Shown piece after piece: positions 1-9,499 of a DNA stretch of 64,000 bases (the stretch's first letter is position 1; the number at the start of each line of letters is the position of its first letter). Under the pieces are notes generated by a model. It made no database searches. It saw nothing but the letters and a program-made list of their open reading frames with translations, and was not told the origin of the DNA. Source of the stretch: Paenibacillus sp. OK003 (GTDB lineage: Bacteria > Bacillota > Bacilli > Paenibacillales > Paenibacillaceae); NCBI RefSeq assembly GCF_900109515.1, contig NZ_FOBD01000006.1, positions 1 through 64,000 on the forward strand, written 5' to 3'. Both the position numbers and the translations under genes were made by a program.

Positions 1-256
1 GAAATGGTGGTCTTCTTACTGTCCATTTTAACCTACGATGTGCAGCAATATGGAGGGCTATTTTTTTGCGGTTACGTTCATCATAGCTAGCGCTTGGAGC
101 GAGCCAGAATTCCTTTTGAGACAGCCCCAATTTCTGTGAGTTGAATAACTCTCTTTGTGCATCTGTTTTTACAATACGGTCATTGCAGGTGATAACTCTC
201 ATCAACACTGCGATGAATATCCCTTGGTCTGCTGTGGGTCTTTTTTTGTCCTGCAT
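1..256 (-). CDS. Partial open frame of unknown function, running off the left edge
   Basis: Read on the minus strand, an ATG at 256-254 opens a frame with no stop down to base 1 (85 codons); the first in-frame stop upstream is near 301. The residues look protein-like (a basic C-terminal part with DERNRKK and RRLKW), but I recognise no family. There is no convincing ribosome binding site before the ATG. A second minus-strand frame overlapping its start is also open, so a frameshifted remnant is possible. An IS-end-like string lies inside at 113-128, which further weakens the call. Confidence 0.3.
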   Translation of the reverse strand, partial: MQDKKRPTADQGIFIAVLMRVITCNDRIVKTDAQRELFNSQKLGLSQKEFWLAPSASYDERNRKKIALHIAAHRRLKWTVRRPPF

Positions 257-376
257 AGATATTAGTACTTGGTTTCTCGTTCCAATAACGTTTCTTTTTT
301 ACCCAGCCTCCAGCCAGATTCGTCCGGACTGTGGTTCGCACAAGATATTATAATCAATATATAACCAAAAAAAGTT

Positions 377-426
377 AAAAAAGCTCACATGGATCATATC
401 TATTGGATAATGATGTGAGCTTTTTT
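377..426. terminator. Rho-independent terminator, usable in both directions
   Basis: A perfect 14-base inverted repeat, AAAAAAGCTCACAT at 377-390 and ATGTGAGCTTTTTT at 413-426, encloses a 22-base loop. T tracts flank it on both strands. No well-supported gene ends at it on either side. Confidence 0.75.
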
Positions 427-739
427 ACATTTTTATTTAGATATCATGTATTGAACCTATTGAAAAAATAACATAAAAAGTAATTTTCTTTTGAAAAAAC
501 TCTTCATTTTCGAAAGTGGTTTTAGGTCTAAAGATACTTGTTTCGCAAAGTTGTCTTTAAATAAAAGAGCGGAATCCTGGATTTGTAAAATAAAGTATGT
601 AAATCAGATAATTCGGTCTATTTATATGTAAATTTTTTCGAAGATTATCAGAACATTTCAATCTATTAACATACTCAATTACCCCAATTTACATTCCATA
701 CATCGCGGAATACGATAATTCTAATCTAATCCAAACCGC
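427..739. other. AT-rich intergenic region upstream of the surface protease
   Basis: This stretch between the terminator and the protease ribosome binding site is strongly AT-rich. I see no coding frame, no long repeat and no clear -35/-10 pair. It presumably carries the protease promoter and leader. Confidence 0.5.
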
Positions 740-751
740 AGGAGGTATGAA

Positions 752-3700
752 ATGAGACGAAAATCAGCCCGATGGTTATCCGGTATTATAGCAGCAGGAG
801 TCTTGTTATCTTCTATGTTTTCCATGCCTGTTTATGCAGCGCCTGCCTATGGTGCTCTCCAGCAGAGTGAAAGCGCTAAGTCCATTCTGCAATCTCTAAC
901 GAAGGAAGAAAGACAAGCTCTAAACCAGCTTCAAGTGATGGATGGAGAAGTTATTGACGCCAAGGTGAATACTAAAAGTTCAGATTTGGTAAAAGTGATT
1001 GTCCAATTCAAAAGTGAACCCGCTGCGGTCGCCTTGAAACGGGCTGCTTTGAACAATGAGAAGATGTCCGAGCTTACAGCTACAAGCAGAGTGAAACAAA
1101 ATCACCAGCAGTTTAAACAGCATATTAAATCTTTGCAGCAGAAGAGAGGGCTATCTTATGATGCTGCCTCGATCCAAATCACTCAAGAGTATGAAACCGC
1201 ACTAAATGGTGTTGCTCTAACCATTCCCGGCGTAGCCGTAGAAGATTTGATGAAATCCGGGGTAGTGAAAAAAGTGTGGGTTGACCAGGAAGTGGCTCTT
1301 GATCTGCCAGAGACAGAAACATCAAATGAATTTGCATCTACATCCGGAATGCAACCTCGAATGGCTGATAGTGTACCTTATCTTGGCATCGACAAACTTC
1401 ATGAAGAGGGCATTACAGGGAAGGGAATCCAGGTAGGTGTACTGGATACGGGAATTGATTATAATCATCCGGATTTAACAGGTGCGTATAAAGGGTATCG
1501 TGCCCATGCGGGTGAGGATCCAAAACAAGTGGATCCGGCTACCGTTAAAGGTTGGGACTTTATCGATAATGATGCTGACCCGATGGAGACGACTTATGAA
1601 GATTGGGAAAATTCAGGCTATAAAGAACAAGGGGTATCAGCAGCAGAATATTATACTTCCCACGGCACACATGTATCGGGAACAATAGCTGGACAGGCCA
1701 AAAATGACGTAGGGTATGCTGTAAAAGGGGTTGCTCCAGACGCAGATTTGTATGTATACCGTGTACTGGGTCCTGGGGGTAGTGGTGAGATGAGTGGCAT
1801 TATTGCTGGGATTGAAAAAGCGATTAAAGATGGAATTGATGTTATCAATCTATCTTTAGGGGCTGCTACGAATGATCCGCTAGATCCTTCTTCAATTGCA
1901 CTGAACAATGCGATGCTGCAAGGTGTTGTGAGTATGGTTGCTGCAGGTAACGATGGGCCCAATGAAGGTACATTAGGTTCACCGGGAGCCAGCGCTTTGG
2001 CCATTACGATTGGTGCTTCCGATGTTCCGTTAACTATTCCTACGGCTACTGTGACTTTGGATGTGTATAGCAATCCAGGTGCGGGAGAGACAGAGGAAAC
2101 ACCTGTAATGGAAGAAGAAGCATCTTCTGAGGGTGAGGAAACATCTGTAGAGGAGCAAGAAGAAACACCTGTATTAGAAGAAGAGGCATCCGCAGAGGAA
2201 GAAGAAACTCCTGTAGTGGATGAAGAAGCTCCACCAACAGCAGAAGAGATACCAGCAACAGATGAAGAAGCACCATCAGCAGAAGATACACCTGCAGTAG
2301 AAGAAGAAACTCCCGCAGCAGAAGTGCCAACGGCAGCAGGAGAAGAAGAAACACCTTCTGAAACTTATACGGAGGAGTTACCTCTGTTTGGTAAAGACTT
2401 TACTGATGATCTGACCACCCTTGAAGGCAAAACCTACGAACTTGTTTATGCAGGTCTTGGTGATGTTTCTGATTTTGAAGGTATTGATGTGCAAGGCAAA
2501 GTGGTCCTTATCGCTCGGGGGGAAATTGCACTCGATTCCAAAATTGTCAATGCAAGAAAAGCAGGGGCAGCAGCCGCAATTATTTATAATAATGTTGAAG
2601 GAACAATCCCCAATTATTTGGGTGATATGAATGGATATATTCCTACATTCCAAATGATGAAAGAGCTTGGAGAAAAACTTAAGGGTACGAACGGCGTGGA
2701 AATTACGTTTGGCATAACCGGCGAAACCACTACGGAAGGAAACAAACTGGCTGATTTCAGTTCCCGAGGTCCGGCTGCCGTCAATGATGATATTAAACCA
2801 GATATCGTAGCCCCCGGCGTAGCTGTATTTTCGACTTACCCAGTATTTGTGAACGATCACACAGGTGCGAATGATGATATTGCCTATGCCAGAATTTCGG
2901 GTACTTCCATGGCAACACCGCATATGGCGGGTATTGCCGCACTTATGCTGCAGGCACATGGAGACTATTCGCCTTTTGATGTGAAGACAGCTCTTATGAA
3001 TACAGCTGTCGATCTGAATGGTGATTATTCCGTATATGAAGTAGGTGCAGGTCGTGTAGACCCTTATCGAGCAGTCCACACATCCGTATTTGCCAAAGTA
3101 CAGGATAAAACCATTCACTTCTCGAATGATGAATCCATTCTGATTGATGAAATTACAGGTTCAATCGTATTAGACAGTGCATACCTGGAAGAAAACGGCC
3201 AGGAGATCTTATCTGACAGCCGAGTCGTTAAAATAGAGAATAAAGGGGACCTTGCCAAAACGTATAACACTTCCATCAAGCTGTTAAACGATATGAATTT
3301 AAATGTAGATCTTCCAGAATCGATTACTGTAAGTGGCGGAAGTACGGAAGAGATGACTGTTTCAGTGGATATACCACAGGACACGCCAAGCGGTCGTTAT
3401 GAAGGATATGTATATCTGGATACGGAAAATGCGGCGGATCATATTCAGATCCCATTCTCCGTCCGTATTAGCGAAAAGGGCATTACTTCGGTGGAGATGA
3501 TTCCGCCATCCGTTACAAACGATACCCCATTCCATCAGTTCCTGAACCGGATGACACTGAGTGCCATTCTTTTGGGCAGTCCCATTGATTCTGTAGATGT
3601 ATTGCTGAAGGATCGCGAAACCGGCGAGGAAATCGGGTTTGTAGGTACCTTGAATTCGCAGTCCCTTCTACCGGGAGTGGAATATCTGATCCTGAATGTG

Positions 3701-6427
3701 TTTAGAGGTTATGCATTTCCAATTGAAAACGGGGAGATCTCCAACGTTGCACGATTTGTCCCTGAGGGCAGCTACACACTTGAATTCATCGGGACCGATT
3801 CGGACTCCAACCAGTATTCATACGAAAGATTGGTAGTTGTGGACAATACAGCCCCAGAGATTGATTTGGATATAGAGCCTGGCGTATACGAAATCAATGA
3901 TAGTATGCTGACGGAAAGGGAAGGTGGACAGGGCGTCTGGTATGATGGCACAGCTATCGATTCAACCATCCAAACCTTTGTTGATAATGGAATTACGGCT
4001 TATGATCAATCGTCCAATCGTGTCATCTTCTACGAGAATGGCAGTCCCTTCTATTCCGGTGATTTGCCTGTTTCCAAAGAAGGAAACATATCATTTGGTA
4101 TTACCAAAGAAGAATATGATAATGGTTACGAACTTCGACTCTTTGGAATGGATGTGGGTACAGCGGCAAATGCCGTCAAGGACCATCGTTATGGGTTTAT
4201 TTCCGAAGGAAAACCTTATGTGACCAGCAAATATGACAAAGACCAAGTCCGTAAAGGAGATACGATTACCCAGACTATTCAATTGAACAATGTGGAGAAG
4301 TTAAACGGTATTTCGTTTACCCTGGAATCGATGTATGACTATAAACAATTTAACCGGATTGAGCCAACGCCTGAGCTGCAGGCATTACTGGATGAGACAG
4401 GTGCTGAGGTGAAATTCAGTGATCCTGTAGTGGACCAAAGAGAACTCAGCTTTGAGGCATCCATCTCAGGTGGGTCCTTTGAAGGAATCACAGGGGATCT
4501 TGATTTGTTCCGTGTTGTCTTTGATGTACCCAAGGATGAATTCTATTTTAAGAAGAGCGACGTACCATTTCTTGAAGCGAAATACACGACGGTTGGCATG
4601 AAAGAGAACGAAGAGAAATTGGCTTTAGTCGCGTTTAACACAGACAGCTATGATGTAATCTCCAAATCTTCAAGAACATATGGTTTCGTACGTCCCGAAG
4701 CTTTTATGGTCAATGGAGAGTATCTGGATTTTGCAAATGACTATTCGGCAATGGGTATTGAGATTTATGCGGAGACGGCTTCCGGAGAAAAATATGAAGG
4801 CACCATGCAAAAATACGGTGAGTTCCTGATTGATGGGATTCCGGCAACAGGAGAAACGACGACCATCTACTCACGAGTACCAGGCCATTTACCTTCCAGA
4901 CTGGCAGTTGTTCTGAGCAAGACGATTAATGGCGAATATTATGGCATCAATCAACTGAATTCTTCTGACTTCACGTATGCGGGAGATATTAATGGGGATG
5001 GAGTCATCGATATCTATGACATGGAGCTTGTAACGAAACATTATCATACTTCAGATGAGATCGCTGATATCGACCAGGATGGTTATGTAGGAGACGCGGA
5101 AGTGAATTTTATTACAAATAACTTTGGAATGACCGCTAACTATTCTAGCAAGGAGCCTGTCTTGCAAATTGATGACAAAGACCTGGGTTACTTCCTCAAT
5201 AAAATTCAGGAAATGAATAGTGGTGGTTCTGGTAATAATGGTGGCGGTTCGGGAAATAGCGGTGGCGGCGGATCTTCTGCGACCCCTGCACCTGTCCCAA
5301 CACCTGCAACAACCACAGAACCAGATCCAAGCCAAAATCAGGTCATAACGGAAAAAGAGTTGAAAGCTGCGACAAATGGTACCGCAAACGTGGATATTAC
5401 CGTCGGTAAGAAGATTGAGCTGCCTGTCAATACGGGGGATTTGTTGGGTACGAATACACTCACATTATCTCAGCAAGGTGTGCTATCACTCACCATTCCA
5501 TCTAGCGTATTAAAAGAACTGCAAACAAAAGGAGGTCCTGGTGCTGCTGGTGGCAAGATCATTTTGGATGTGAAGAAACAAGATGTACAAGCACCAGAAA
5601 CGAAACAAGGTCTTACGTGGACACTTGCAGGGACGGCTTACGAATTCGAACTGTACCTTCAGGTTTCGAGTGAGAAGTTATCCTTGTCCACACTCCCGGA
5701 AGATATTACGCTGACACTCTTTTACAATAAGGATCTTAATGGTAATCTCATTGGATTGTACAATGAAAACTCAACTAATAATAACTGGGACTATGCCGGT
5801 GGAATTGTAGATCCACAGCAGGGTACTGTTACTTCCAAAGTGTCTCATTTCGGCTCGTTTGCACCATTTGTTTACGATAAATCGTTCGTAGACGTGGCTT
5901 CAACGCATTGGGCAAGTGTAGCAATCAAGTCTCTTTCGGCGAAACATGTGCTGACGGGTAAAACAGAGACTGCGTTTGATCCACAAGGTCAAACGACTCG
6001 TGCCGAATTCGCCGCCTTAATCGTGAGAACCCTTGGTTTAGAGGTGAAAGATACCGATACACCATTTGGTGATGTGAGTAAGGATGCCTGGTATGCAGAT
6101 AGCGTGGCTGCAGCATATCAAGCAGGTTTGGTTCAGGGAATAGCTAATGATAGGTTTGCTCCGACCCAAACCATTTCACGTGAAGAGATGGCAGTGCTCA
6201 TGATGAGAGCATACGAATATCAAACCCAATCAAACCATACCCAGTCGGTTAAAGCCGGTTATACGGATGAAGCAAACATTGCATCTTGGGCAAAAGAAGC
6301 TGTCGTTAAAGCTTCCGAGCTCGGTTTAATGAAAGGTTCTACTGGTGGGGCATTTAAACCGAAAAATAGTGCCTCACGTGCTGAAACAGCCCAAACGGTT
6401 CACAATGTACTGTCGTTGCTCAAATAA
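752..6427 (+). CDS. S-layer-anchored subtilisin-like (S8) serine protease with PA, cohesin-like, dockerin-like and SLH domains
   Basis: This is a secreted, cell-wall-attached subtilase of 1,891 residues. The ATG follows AGGAGG at 740-745. A signal peptide (about 1-29) and an I9-type propeptide come first. The catalytic domain carries Asp232 (DTGID), His304 (SHGTH), oxyanion Asn400 (AAGND) and Ser719 (GTSMATPHMAG). Between Asn400 and Ser719 sit a Glu/Pro/Thr-rich repeat (about 446-540) and a PA-type insert (about 545-665). Downstream are Fn3-like segments, a cohesin-like stretch (about 1155-1300), two dockerin-type calcium loops (DINGDGVIDIYD, DIDQDGYVGDAE; about 1408-1462), a Gly-rich linker (about 1489-1509) and three SLH repeats (about 1710-1890). 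The SLH repeats should bind pyruvylated wall polymer and keep the enzyme on the surface. The substrate is not visible. The gene stands alone between terminators. Confidence 0.93.
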   Translation: MRRKSARWLSGIIAAGVLLSSMFSMPVYAAPAYGALQQSESAKSILQSLTKEERQALNQLQVMDGEVIDAKVNTKSSDLVKVIVQFKSEPAAVALKRAALNNEKMSELTATSRVKQNHQQFKQHIKSLQQKRGLSYDAASIQITQEYETALNGVALTIPGVAVEDLMKSGVVKKVWVDQEVALDLPETETSNEFASTSGMQPRMADSVPYLGIDKLHEEGITGKGIQVGVLDTGIDYNHPDLTGAYKGYRAHAGEDPKQVDPATVKGWDFIDNDADPMETTYEDWENSGYKEQGVSAAEYYTSHGTHVSGTIAGQAKNDVGYAVKGVAPDADLYVYRVLGPGGSGEMSGIIAGIEKAIKDGIDVINLSLGAATNDPLDPSSIALNNAMLQGVVSMVAAGNDGPNEGTLGSPGASALAITIGASDVPLTIPTATVTLDVYSNPGAGETEETPVMEEEASSEGEETSVEEQEETPVLEEEASAEEEETPVVDEEAPPTAEEIPATDEEAPSAEDTPAVEEETPAAEVPTAAGEEETPSETYTEELPLFGKDFTDDLTTLEGKTYELVYAGLGDVSDFEGIDVQGKVVLIARGEIALDSKIVNARKAGAAAAIIYNNVEGTIPNYLGDMNGYIPTFQMMKELGEKLKGTNGVEITFGITGETTTEGNKLADFSSRGPAAVNDDIKPDIVAPGVAVFSTYPVFVNDHTGANDDIAYARISGTSMATPHMAGIAALMLQAHGDYSPFDVKTALMNTAVDLNGDYSVYEVGAGRVDPYRAVHTSVFAKVQDKTIHFSNDESILIDEITGSIVLDSAYLEENGQEILSDSRVVKIENKGDLAKTYNTSIKLLNDMNLNVDLPESITVSGGSTEEMTVSVDIPQDTPSGRYEGYVYLDTENAADHIQIPFSVRISEKGITSVEMIPPSVTNDTPFHQFLNRMTLSAILLGSPIDSVDVLLKDRETGEEIGFVGTLNSQSLLPGVEYLILNVFRGYAFPIENGEISNVARFVPEGSYTLEFIGTDSDSNQYSYERLVVVDNTAPEIDLDIEPGVYEINDSMLTEREGGQGVWYDGTAIDSTIQTFVDNGITAYDQSSNRVIFYENGSPFYSGDLPVSKEGNISFGITKEEYDNGYELRLFGMDVGTAANAVKDHRYGFISEGKPYVTSKYDKDQVRKGDTITQTIQLNNVEKLNGISFTLESMYDYKQFNRIEPTPELQALLDETGAEVKFSDPVVDQRELSFEASISGGSFEGITGDLDLFRVVFDVPKDEFYFKKSDVPFLEAKYTTVGMKENEEKLALVAFNTDSYDVISKSSRTYGFVRPEAFMVNGEYLDFANDYSAMGIEIYAETASGEKYEGTMQKYGEFLIDGIPATGETTTIYSRVPGHLPSRLAVVLSKTINGEYYGINQLNSSDFTYAGDINGDGVIDIYDMELVTKHYHTSDEIADIDQDGYVGDAEVNFITNNFGMTANYSSKEPVLQIDDKDLGYFLNKIQEMNSGGSGNNGGGSGNSGGGGSSATPAPVPTPATTTEPDPSQNQVITEKELKAATNGTANVDITVGKKIELPVNTGDLLGTNTLTLSQQGVLSLTIPSSVLKELQTKGGPGAAGGKIILDVKKQDVQAPETKQGLTWTLAGTAYEFELYLQVSSEKLSLSTLPEDITLTLFYNKDLNGNLIGLYNENSTNNNWDYAGGIVDPQQGTVTSKVSHFGSFAPFVYDKSFVDVASTHWASVAIKSLSAKHVLTGKTETAFDPQGQTTRAEFAALIVRTLGLEVKDTDTPFGDVSKDAWYADSVAAAYQAGLVQGIANDRFAPTQTISREEMAVLMMRAYEYQTQSNHTQSVKAGYTDEANIASWAKEAVVKASELGLMKGSTGGAFKPKNSASRAETAQTVHNVLSLLK

Positions 6428-6439
6428 GATATACGAGTA

Positions 6440-6480
6440 TAAGGGGTTCCTCCAGCTTTGGGGGAGCCTCTTATTTTGTT
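6440..6480 (+). terminator. Terminator of the surface protease gene
   Basis: AAGGGGTTCCTCC at 6440-6453 pairs, with G-U wobbles, with GGGGGAGCCTCTT at 6460-6472, and ATTTTGTT follows. It starts 13 bases after the protease stop codon. Confidence 0.75.
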
Positions 6481-6564
6481 ATCATTGTACCTTGTTTTTC
6501 TATCCTGAAATTCTCTTCATGAACACGCCAGTCTCCAATATATGCTGGTAGAGTCCACATTCGA

Positions 6565-6589
6565 TCCCTATAATTAGGGATAATATAAT
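6565..6589 (+). promoter_or_regulatory. Palindrome overlapping -10 boxes before the XRE/TPR regulator
   Basis: TCCCTATAATTAGGGA (6565-6580) is an inverted repeat with six-base arms. It contains one TATAAT (6569-6574), and a second TATAAT lies at 6584-6589. No strong -35 was found. Its position just before a helix-turn-helix gene fits an autoregulatory operator, which is an inference. Confidence 0.45.
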
Positions 6590-6609
6590 GGATTAAAAGA
6601 GGTGTAGTG

Positions 6610-7857
6610 ATGATTGAAGGGAAGATTATTAAATTTTACCGGGAGAAACATAGACGAACTCAAGGAGAACTGGTGAAAGGGATCTGCTCGGTCACACATC
6701 TGAGCAAAATTGAGCGGGGAATGACAGAGTATTCGCAGGAAATTATGGATATGCTCTGTGAGCGATTATACATTGATATGGCAAGGGAAGTAACGAGATA
6801 TCATCAAATGAACGATATTCTGGATTCATGGCAAGAGGCCATTATTATGCAGAGAACAGCTGAAGCTATTCGTCTCAAAGACAAGTTGGAAGAAGAACCG
6901 TTAAAAGGTATACCTGACTTGCGTTTATCTTATGACTTGCTGCAGATCCGATTTTACTTGTTTATGAATGATATCGATGAAGCAGAAGGACTTATCGCCG
7001 AGATGGAGATTCCGGATGAATCGGAGCATTCGTATGAGCATTATTTTTATCACCATGTGATGGGGATTTACTATTTTCTTACCGGCCATTATACCAAATC
7101 AATCCAGACCCTAACTTCAATAAATCAATCCAAATATACGAATCACGAGTACTTTTATCATTTGTCTCTCGCCTATCACTCGATATATTCGAATATTACG
7201 TCTTACTATTACGCTGAGAAAGCTATCCAGCATTTTCGAAAAACTCTTAATATGGTGCGGATCATTGATACCGAAACCATTATGCTGGTTCAGCTCAATT
7301 CACGTGAGTACCATGATTTTCCTGAGACGAAACGCAGATATGAGAATCTCATTCGGATTTGTGAGGATTGTGGTTTTATCGACCGAAAGGCCAAGCTGCT
7401 GAACAATCTGGGTTATGAATATAACCGGCGAAATCAATATGAGGATGCTGCCTATTGGTACAAACAAGCGCTTGATATTGTACCGGAGAAACAACCGTTA
7501 TACCTGATGGTGCTCAATAATTACATAGAAACGTGTAGACTGGGTAAGCTGATTCCTGCCGACACGCTATTGGATATGTCTCTGAAAGCCTTGCACAACT
7601 CTAAACTTGTTGCAGACGCAAGTTATATGGAATTGGAACTCCAGTCTGTCATTTTACAAGGGCAGGAGCAAGCGTATTATGAAATGATAGAAGAGCGGAT
7701 TCTTCCTTACTATCGTGAACTTGGTTCCCAATATCTCGCCGAACGTTATGAAGAGATATTGTTTGAGTACTATTTTAATCATGGTGAACAGGATAAGGCA
7801 CTTAGGCTCGCAAAAAATCGTTTCAAATCGCAAGCGACTTTACTTATATACGGGTAA
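6610..7857 (+). CDS. XRE-type helix-turn-helix regulator with TPR repeats (RRNPP-like)
   Basis: The product is a predicted cytoplasmic transcription factor of 415 residues. An N-terminal XRE helix-turn-helix (about 3-58, with THLSKIERG at the recognition helix) is followed by about 350 mostly helical residues. These contain TPR-like repeats, for example LNNLGYEYNRRNQYEDAAYWY. The layout is that of the Rgg/PlcR/NprR class, whose TPR domain binds secreted signalling peptides. No propeptide gene follows it here, so peptide control is only a possibility. ATG 6610 is preferred because AAGAGG (6597-6602) lies seven bases upstream; GTG 6607 is the alternative. Confidence 0.8.
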   Translation: MIEGKIIKFYREKHRRTQGELVKGICSVTHLSKIERGMTEYSQEIMDMLCERLYIDMAREVTRYHQMNDILDSWQEAIIMQRTAEAIRLKDKLEEEPLKGIPDLRLSYDLLQIRFYLFMNDIDEAEGLIAEMEIPDESEHSYEHYFYHHVMGIYYFLTGHYTKSIQTLTSINQSKYTNHEYFYHLSLAYHSIYSNITSYYYAEKAIQHFRKTLNMVRIIDTETIMLVQLNSREYHDFPETKRRYENLIRICEDCGFIDRKAKLLNNLGYEYNRRNQYEDAAYWYKQALDIVPEKQPLYLMVLNNYIETCRLGKLIPADTLLDMSLKALHNSKLVADASYMELELQSVILQGQEQAYYEMIEERILPYYRELGSQYLAERYEEILFEYYFNHGEQDKALRLAKNRFKSQATLLIYG

Positions 7858-7982
7858 TAGAAGAGTATGAGAAGTGTCGACGACATATGGGTGATTTGAA
7901 ACGAACACCCTATCTCCGATACAATGTTCTCATAGAGTTTGAGAGAGTGGAGCAATATGGCTCAGAAATGGAGAAATACAAT

Positions 7983-8426
7983 ATGACTGATTTTATCAAC
8001 GCTGACGATATTAATGACGTAATTTTGGCTGCGGCGGCTTCAGAGTTGGAGCAGATGGTGGGCAAAATATGTGAACTGATCGGTACGCCTTTGGAACAGA
8101 CAACGGAACTGGAGCGTCAGGTGATAGCTGCTTTTGGATTTGGCGCTGTATATGGCATAACCCATCGGGATCAACTTGCGGAGCCGCAGGCTCATGCATT
8201 GAGCATCCGTATGCTGATTAAGCCCTTTAACTATAGTGAGCAGCAGGCAGTGGATTTTGCCGATGATCTGATCCGGGTTGCTTCAGACCGTGAGGTGCAT
8301 CCTGTGATGAACACGATTATTCAACGTGGCATTGACGGACACCGTCAATTTAACCAGGAAGACGATGAAGGGTTGAGTCGCAACATTCAGGAGATTTTGG
8401 CGGCGGTACAACCGGAGAGAAGCTAA
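7983..8426 (+). CDS. Immunity-like protein (resembles the Imm48 family)
   Basis: This is a 147-residue cytoplasmic, acidic, helical protein. The C-terminal part has the pattern PVMNTIIQRGIDGH after a Phe/Tyr-rich segment (FNYSEQQAVDFADDLI). From memory this matches the Imm48 family of polymorphic-toxin immunity proteins; I could not run a profile search. ATG 7983 is chosen because GGAG (7970-7973) lies nine bases upstream. The frame is open back to an ATG at 7887, which lacks a ribosome binding site. No toxin gene lies nearby, so it would be an orphan, or the family assignment is wrong. It probably follows the XRE/TPR gene in one transcript. Confidence 0.6.
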   Translation: MTDFINADDINDVILAAAASELEQMVGKICELIGTPLEQTTELERQVIAAFGFGAVYGITHRDQLAEPQAHALSIRMLIKPFNYSEQQAVDFADDLIRVASDREVHPVMNTIIQRGIDGHRQFNQEDDEGLSRNIQEILAAVQPERS

Positions 8427-8546
8427 GGAGCAGAGCACAATGGATCTGATGAAATGAAGTAAAGAGCTCTAAGTCTCAATTAAACTAGTTTAGTATAAAG
8501 AGTACGTTCAACTGCTATATCGTTTTAAAGATTGTTTTATAACACC

Positions 8547-8582
8547 AAAAGGGACACATCGAACATTCGTTGGTGTGTCCCT
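8547..8582. terminator. Shared terminator between convergent genes
   Basis: GGGACACAtC (8551-8560) pairs with GgTGTGTCCC (8571-8581). A-rich bases before it give a T tract on the minus strand, so it can end the minus-strand reductase gene. It may also end the plus-strand immunity-like gene. Confidence 0.6.
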
Positions 8583-8617
8583 CTGTTATTCCCACTCTAT
8601 TATCTTTTATTCAAAAC

Positions 8618-9475
8618 TTACTTGTCCAAAATCGCTTTAACACCCTCACTCAATGGTTGAGCCGGACGGCCAAGCAATGTCTCCAGTGTATCGCTCTCTA
8701 CAGCCAGTGCGCCTTCACGGATGGCACTTTGCATATCAACGAGCATGGAGACGACAAAGTCAGGCAATCCTGCACCTTTCATGATGTCAGCGTAAGCAGC
8801 ATCGTCTACGTTTTGCACGTTGATGTCCTGTCCAAGCACTTCCCCAACGATGGCTGCAAGCTCAGCTTGAGTACGAAGTTTACCAGACAACTCATATACT
8901 GAATGCTCATGTCCCTCACCTGTAAGTACTGCAGCAGCAGCATGCGCATAATCACTGCGAGTAGCCCAGCCCACTTGGCTGACGTTAGTTGCATGCACCC
9001 AAGGTGCGCCCAGGGTAGCTGCTTGAACGCTGCCTGCTTCATTTTCCAGGTACCAGTTGTTGCGCAGGAAGGAATAAGGAATGCCGGATTCGCGGATAGC
9101 CTGTTCTGTGGCACGATGTACTTCAGCCAGTGAAAGGCTGTTTTTCTCCGCATTCACAACGCTGGTATAAGCGATGAATCCAACGCCTGCCTTTTTGGCA
9201 GCGTGCACGGCAGCTTGATGTTGGCGAATACGTGTTTCATTGTCACCGTCTGTGGAGATCAGCAGCAGCCGATCCACGCCTGCAAATGCTTTTTCCAGCG
9301 TTTCTGGTTGATCGAAATCACCTTGACGAACGTCCACACCTTGAGCGCGCAATGCTTCCGCTTTCTCCGGGTTGCGTACACTTACAGCCAAATCCCCAGC
9401 AGATACCGTTTTTAACAAAGCCTCTACGACCAGTGAACCCAAATGACCTGTTGCGCCAGTAACTAAAATTTTCAT
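8618..9475 (-). CDS. NAD(P)H:quinone oxidoreductase, QorB/NmrA-like atypical short-chain dehydrogenase
   Basis: The 285-residue protein starts with a Rossmann nucleotide-binding motif, GATGHLG, at 7-13. The NmrA-like body (LLLISTDGDNETRIRQH, FLRNNWYLEN, YELSGKLRTQAELA) resembles E. coli QorB (YtfG), a quinone reductase of the oxidative and electrophile response. It lacks the classical YxxxK catalytic pair, as is usual in the NmrA group. AGGAGG (complement of 9484-9489) sets the start. An Rrf2 regulator is encoded upstream on the same strand, and two palindromes lie in between, which suggests induction by redox stress. The physiological substrate is not known from sequence. Confidence 0.82.
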   Translation of the reverse strand: MKILVTGATGHLGSLVVEALLKTVSAGDLAVSVRNPEKAEALRAQGVDVRQGDFDQPETLEKAFAGVDRLLLISTDGDNETRIRQHQAAVHAAKKAGVGFIAYTSVVNAEKNSLSLAEVHRATEQAIRESGIPYSFLRNNWYLENEAGSVQAATLGAPWVHATNVSQVGWATRSDYAHAAAAVLTGEGHEHSVYELSGKLRTQAELAAIVGEVLGQDINVQNVDDAAYADIMKGAGLPDFVVSMLVDMQSAIREGALAVESDTLETLLGRPAQPLSEGVKAILDK

Positions 9476-9499
9476 TGTATTTTCCTCCTATAAGGTATG

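Noticed and set aside
141-353. A 70-residue plus-strand frame followed by the terminator at 377-426
   Set aside because: There is no ribosome binding site and it overlaps the opposite frame at the left edge; the composition gave no sign of a real protein, although the terminator position is suggestive.
2046-2354. A Leu-rich 102-residue minus-strand frame
   Set aside because: It is the complement of the Glu-rich repeat of the protease, so the leucines are simply antisense GAG/GAA codons.
7867-7899. 10-residue frame after the XRE/TPR regulator as a signalling propeptide
   Set aside because: It is too short for a secreted propeptide and lacks a hydrophobic export segment.
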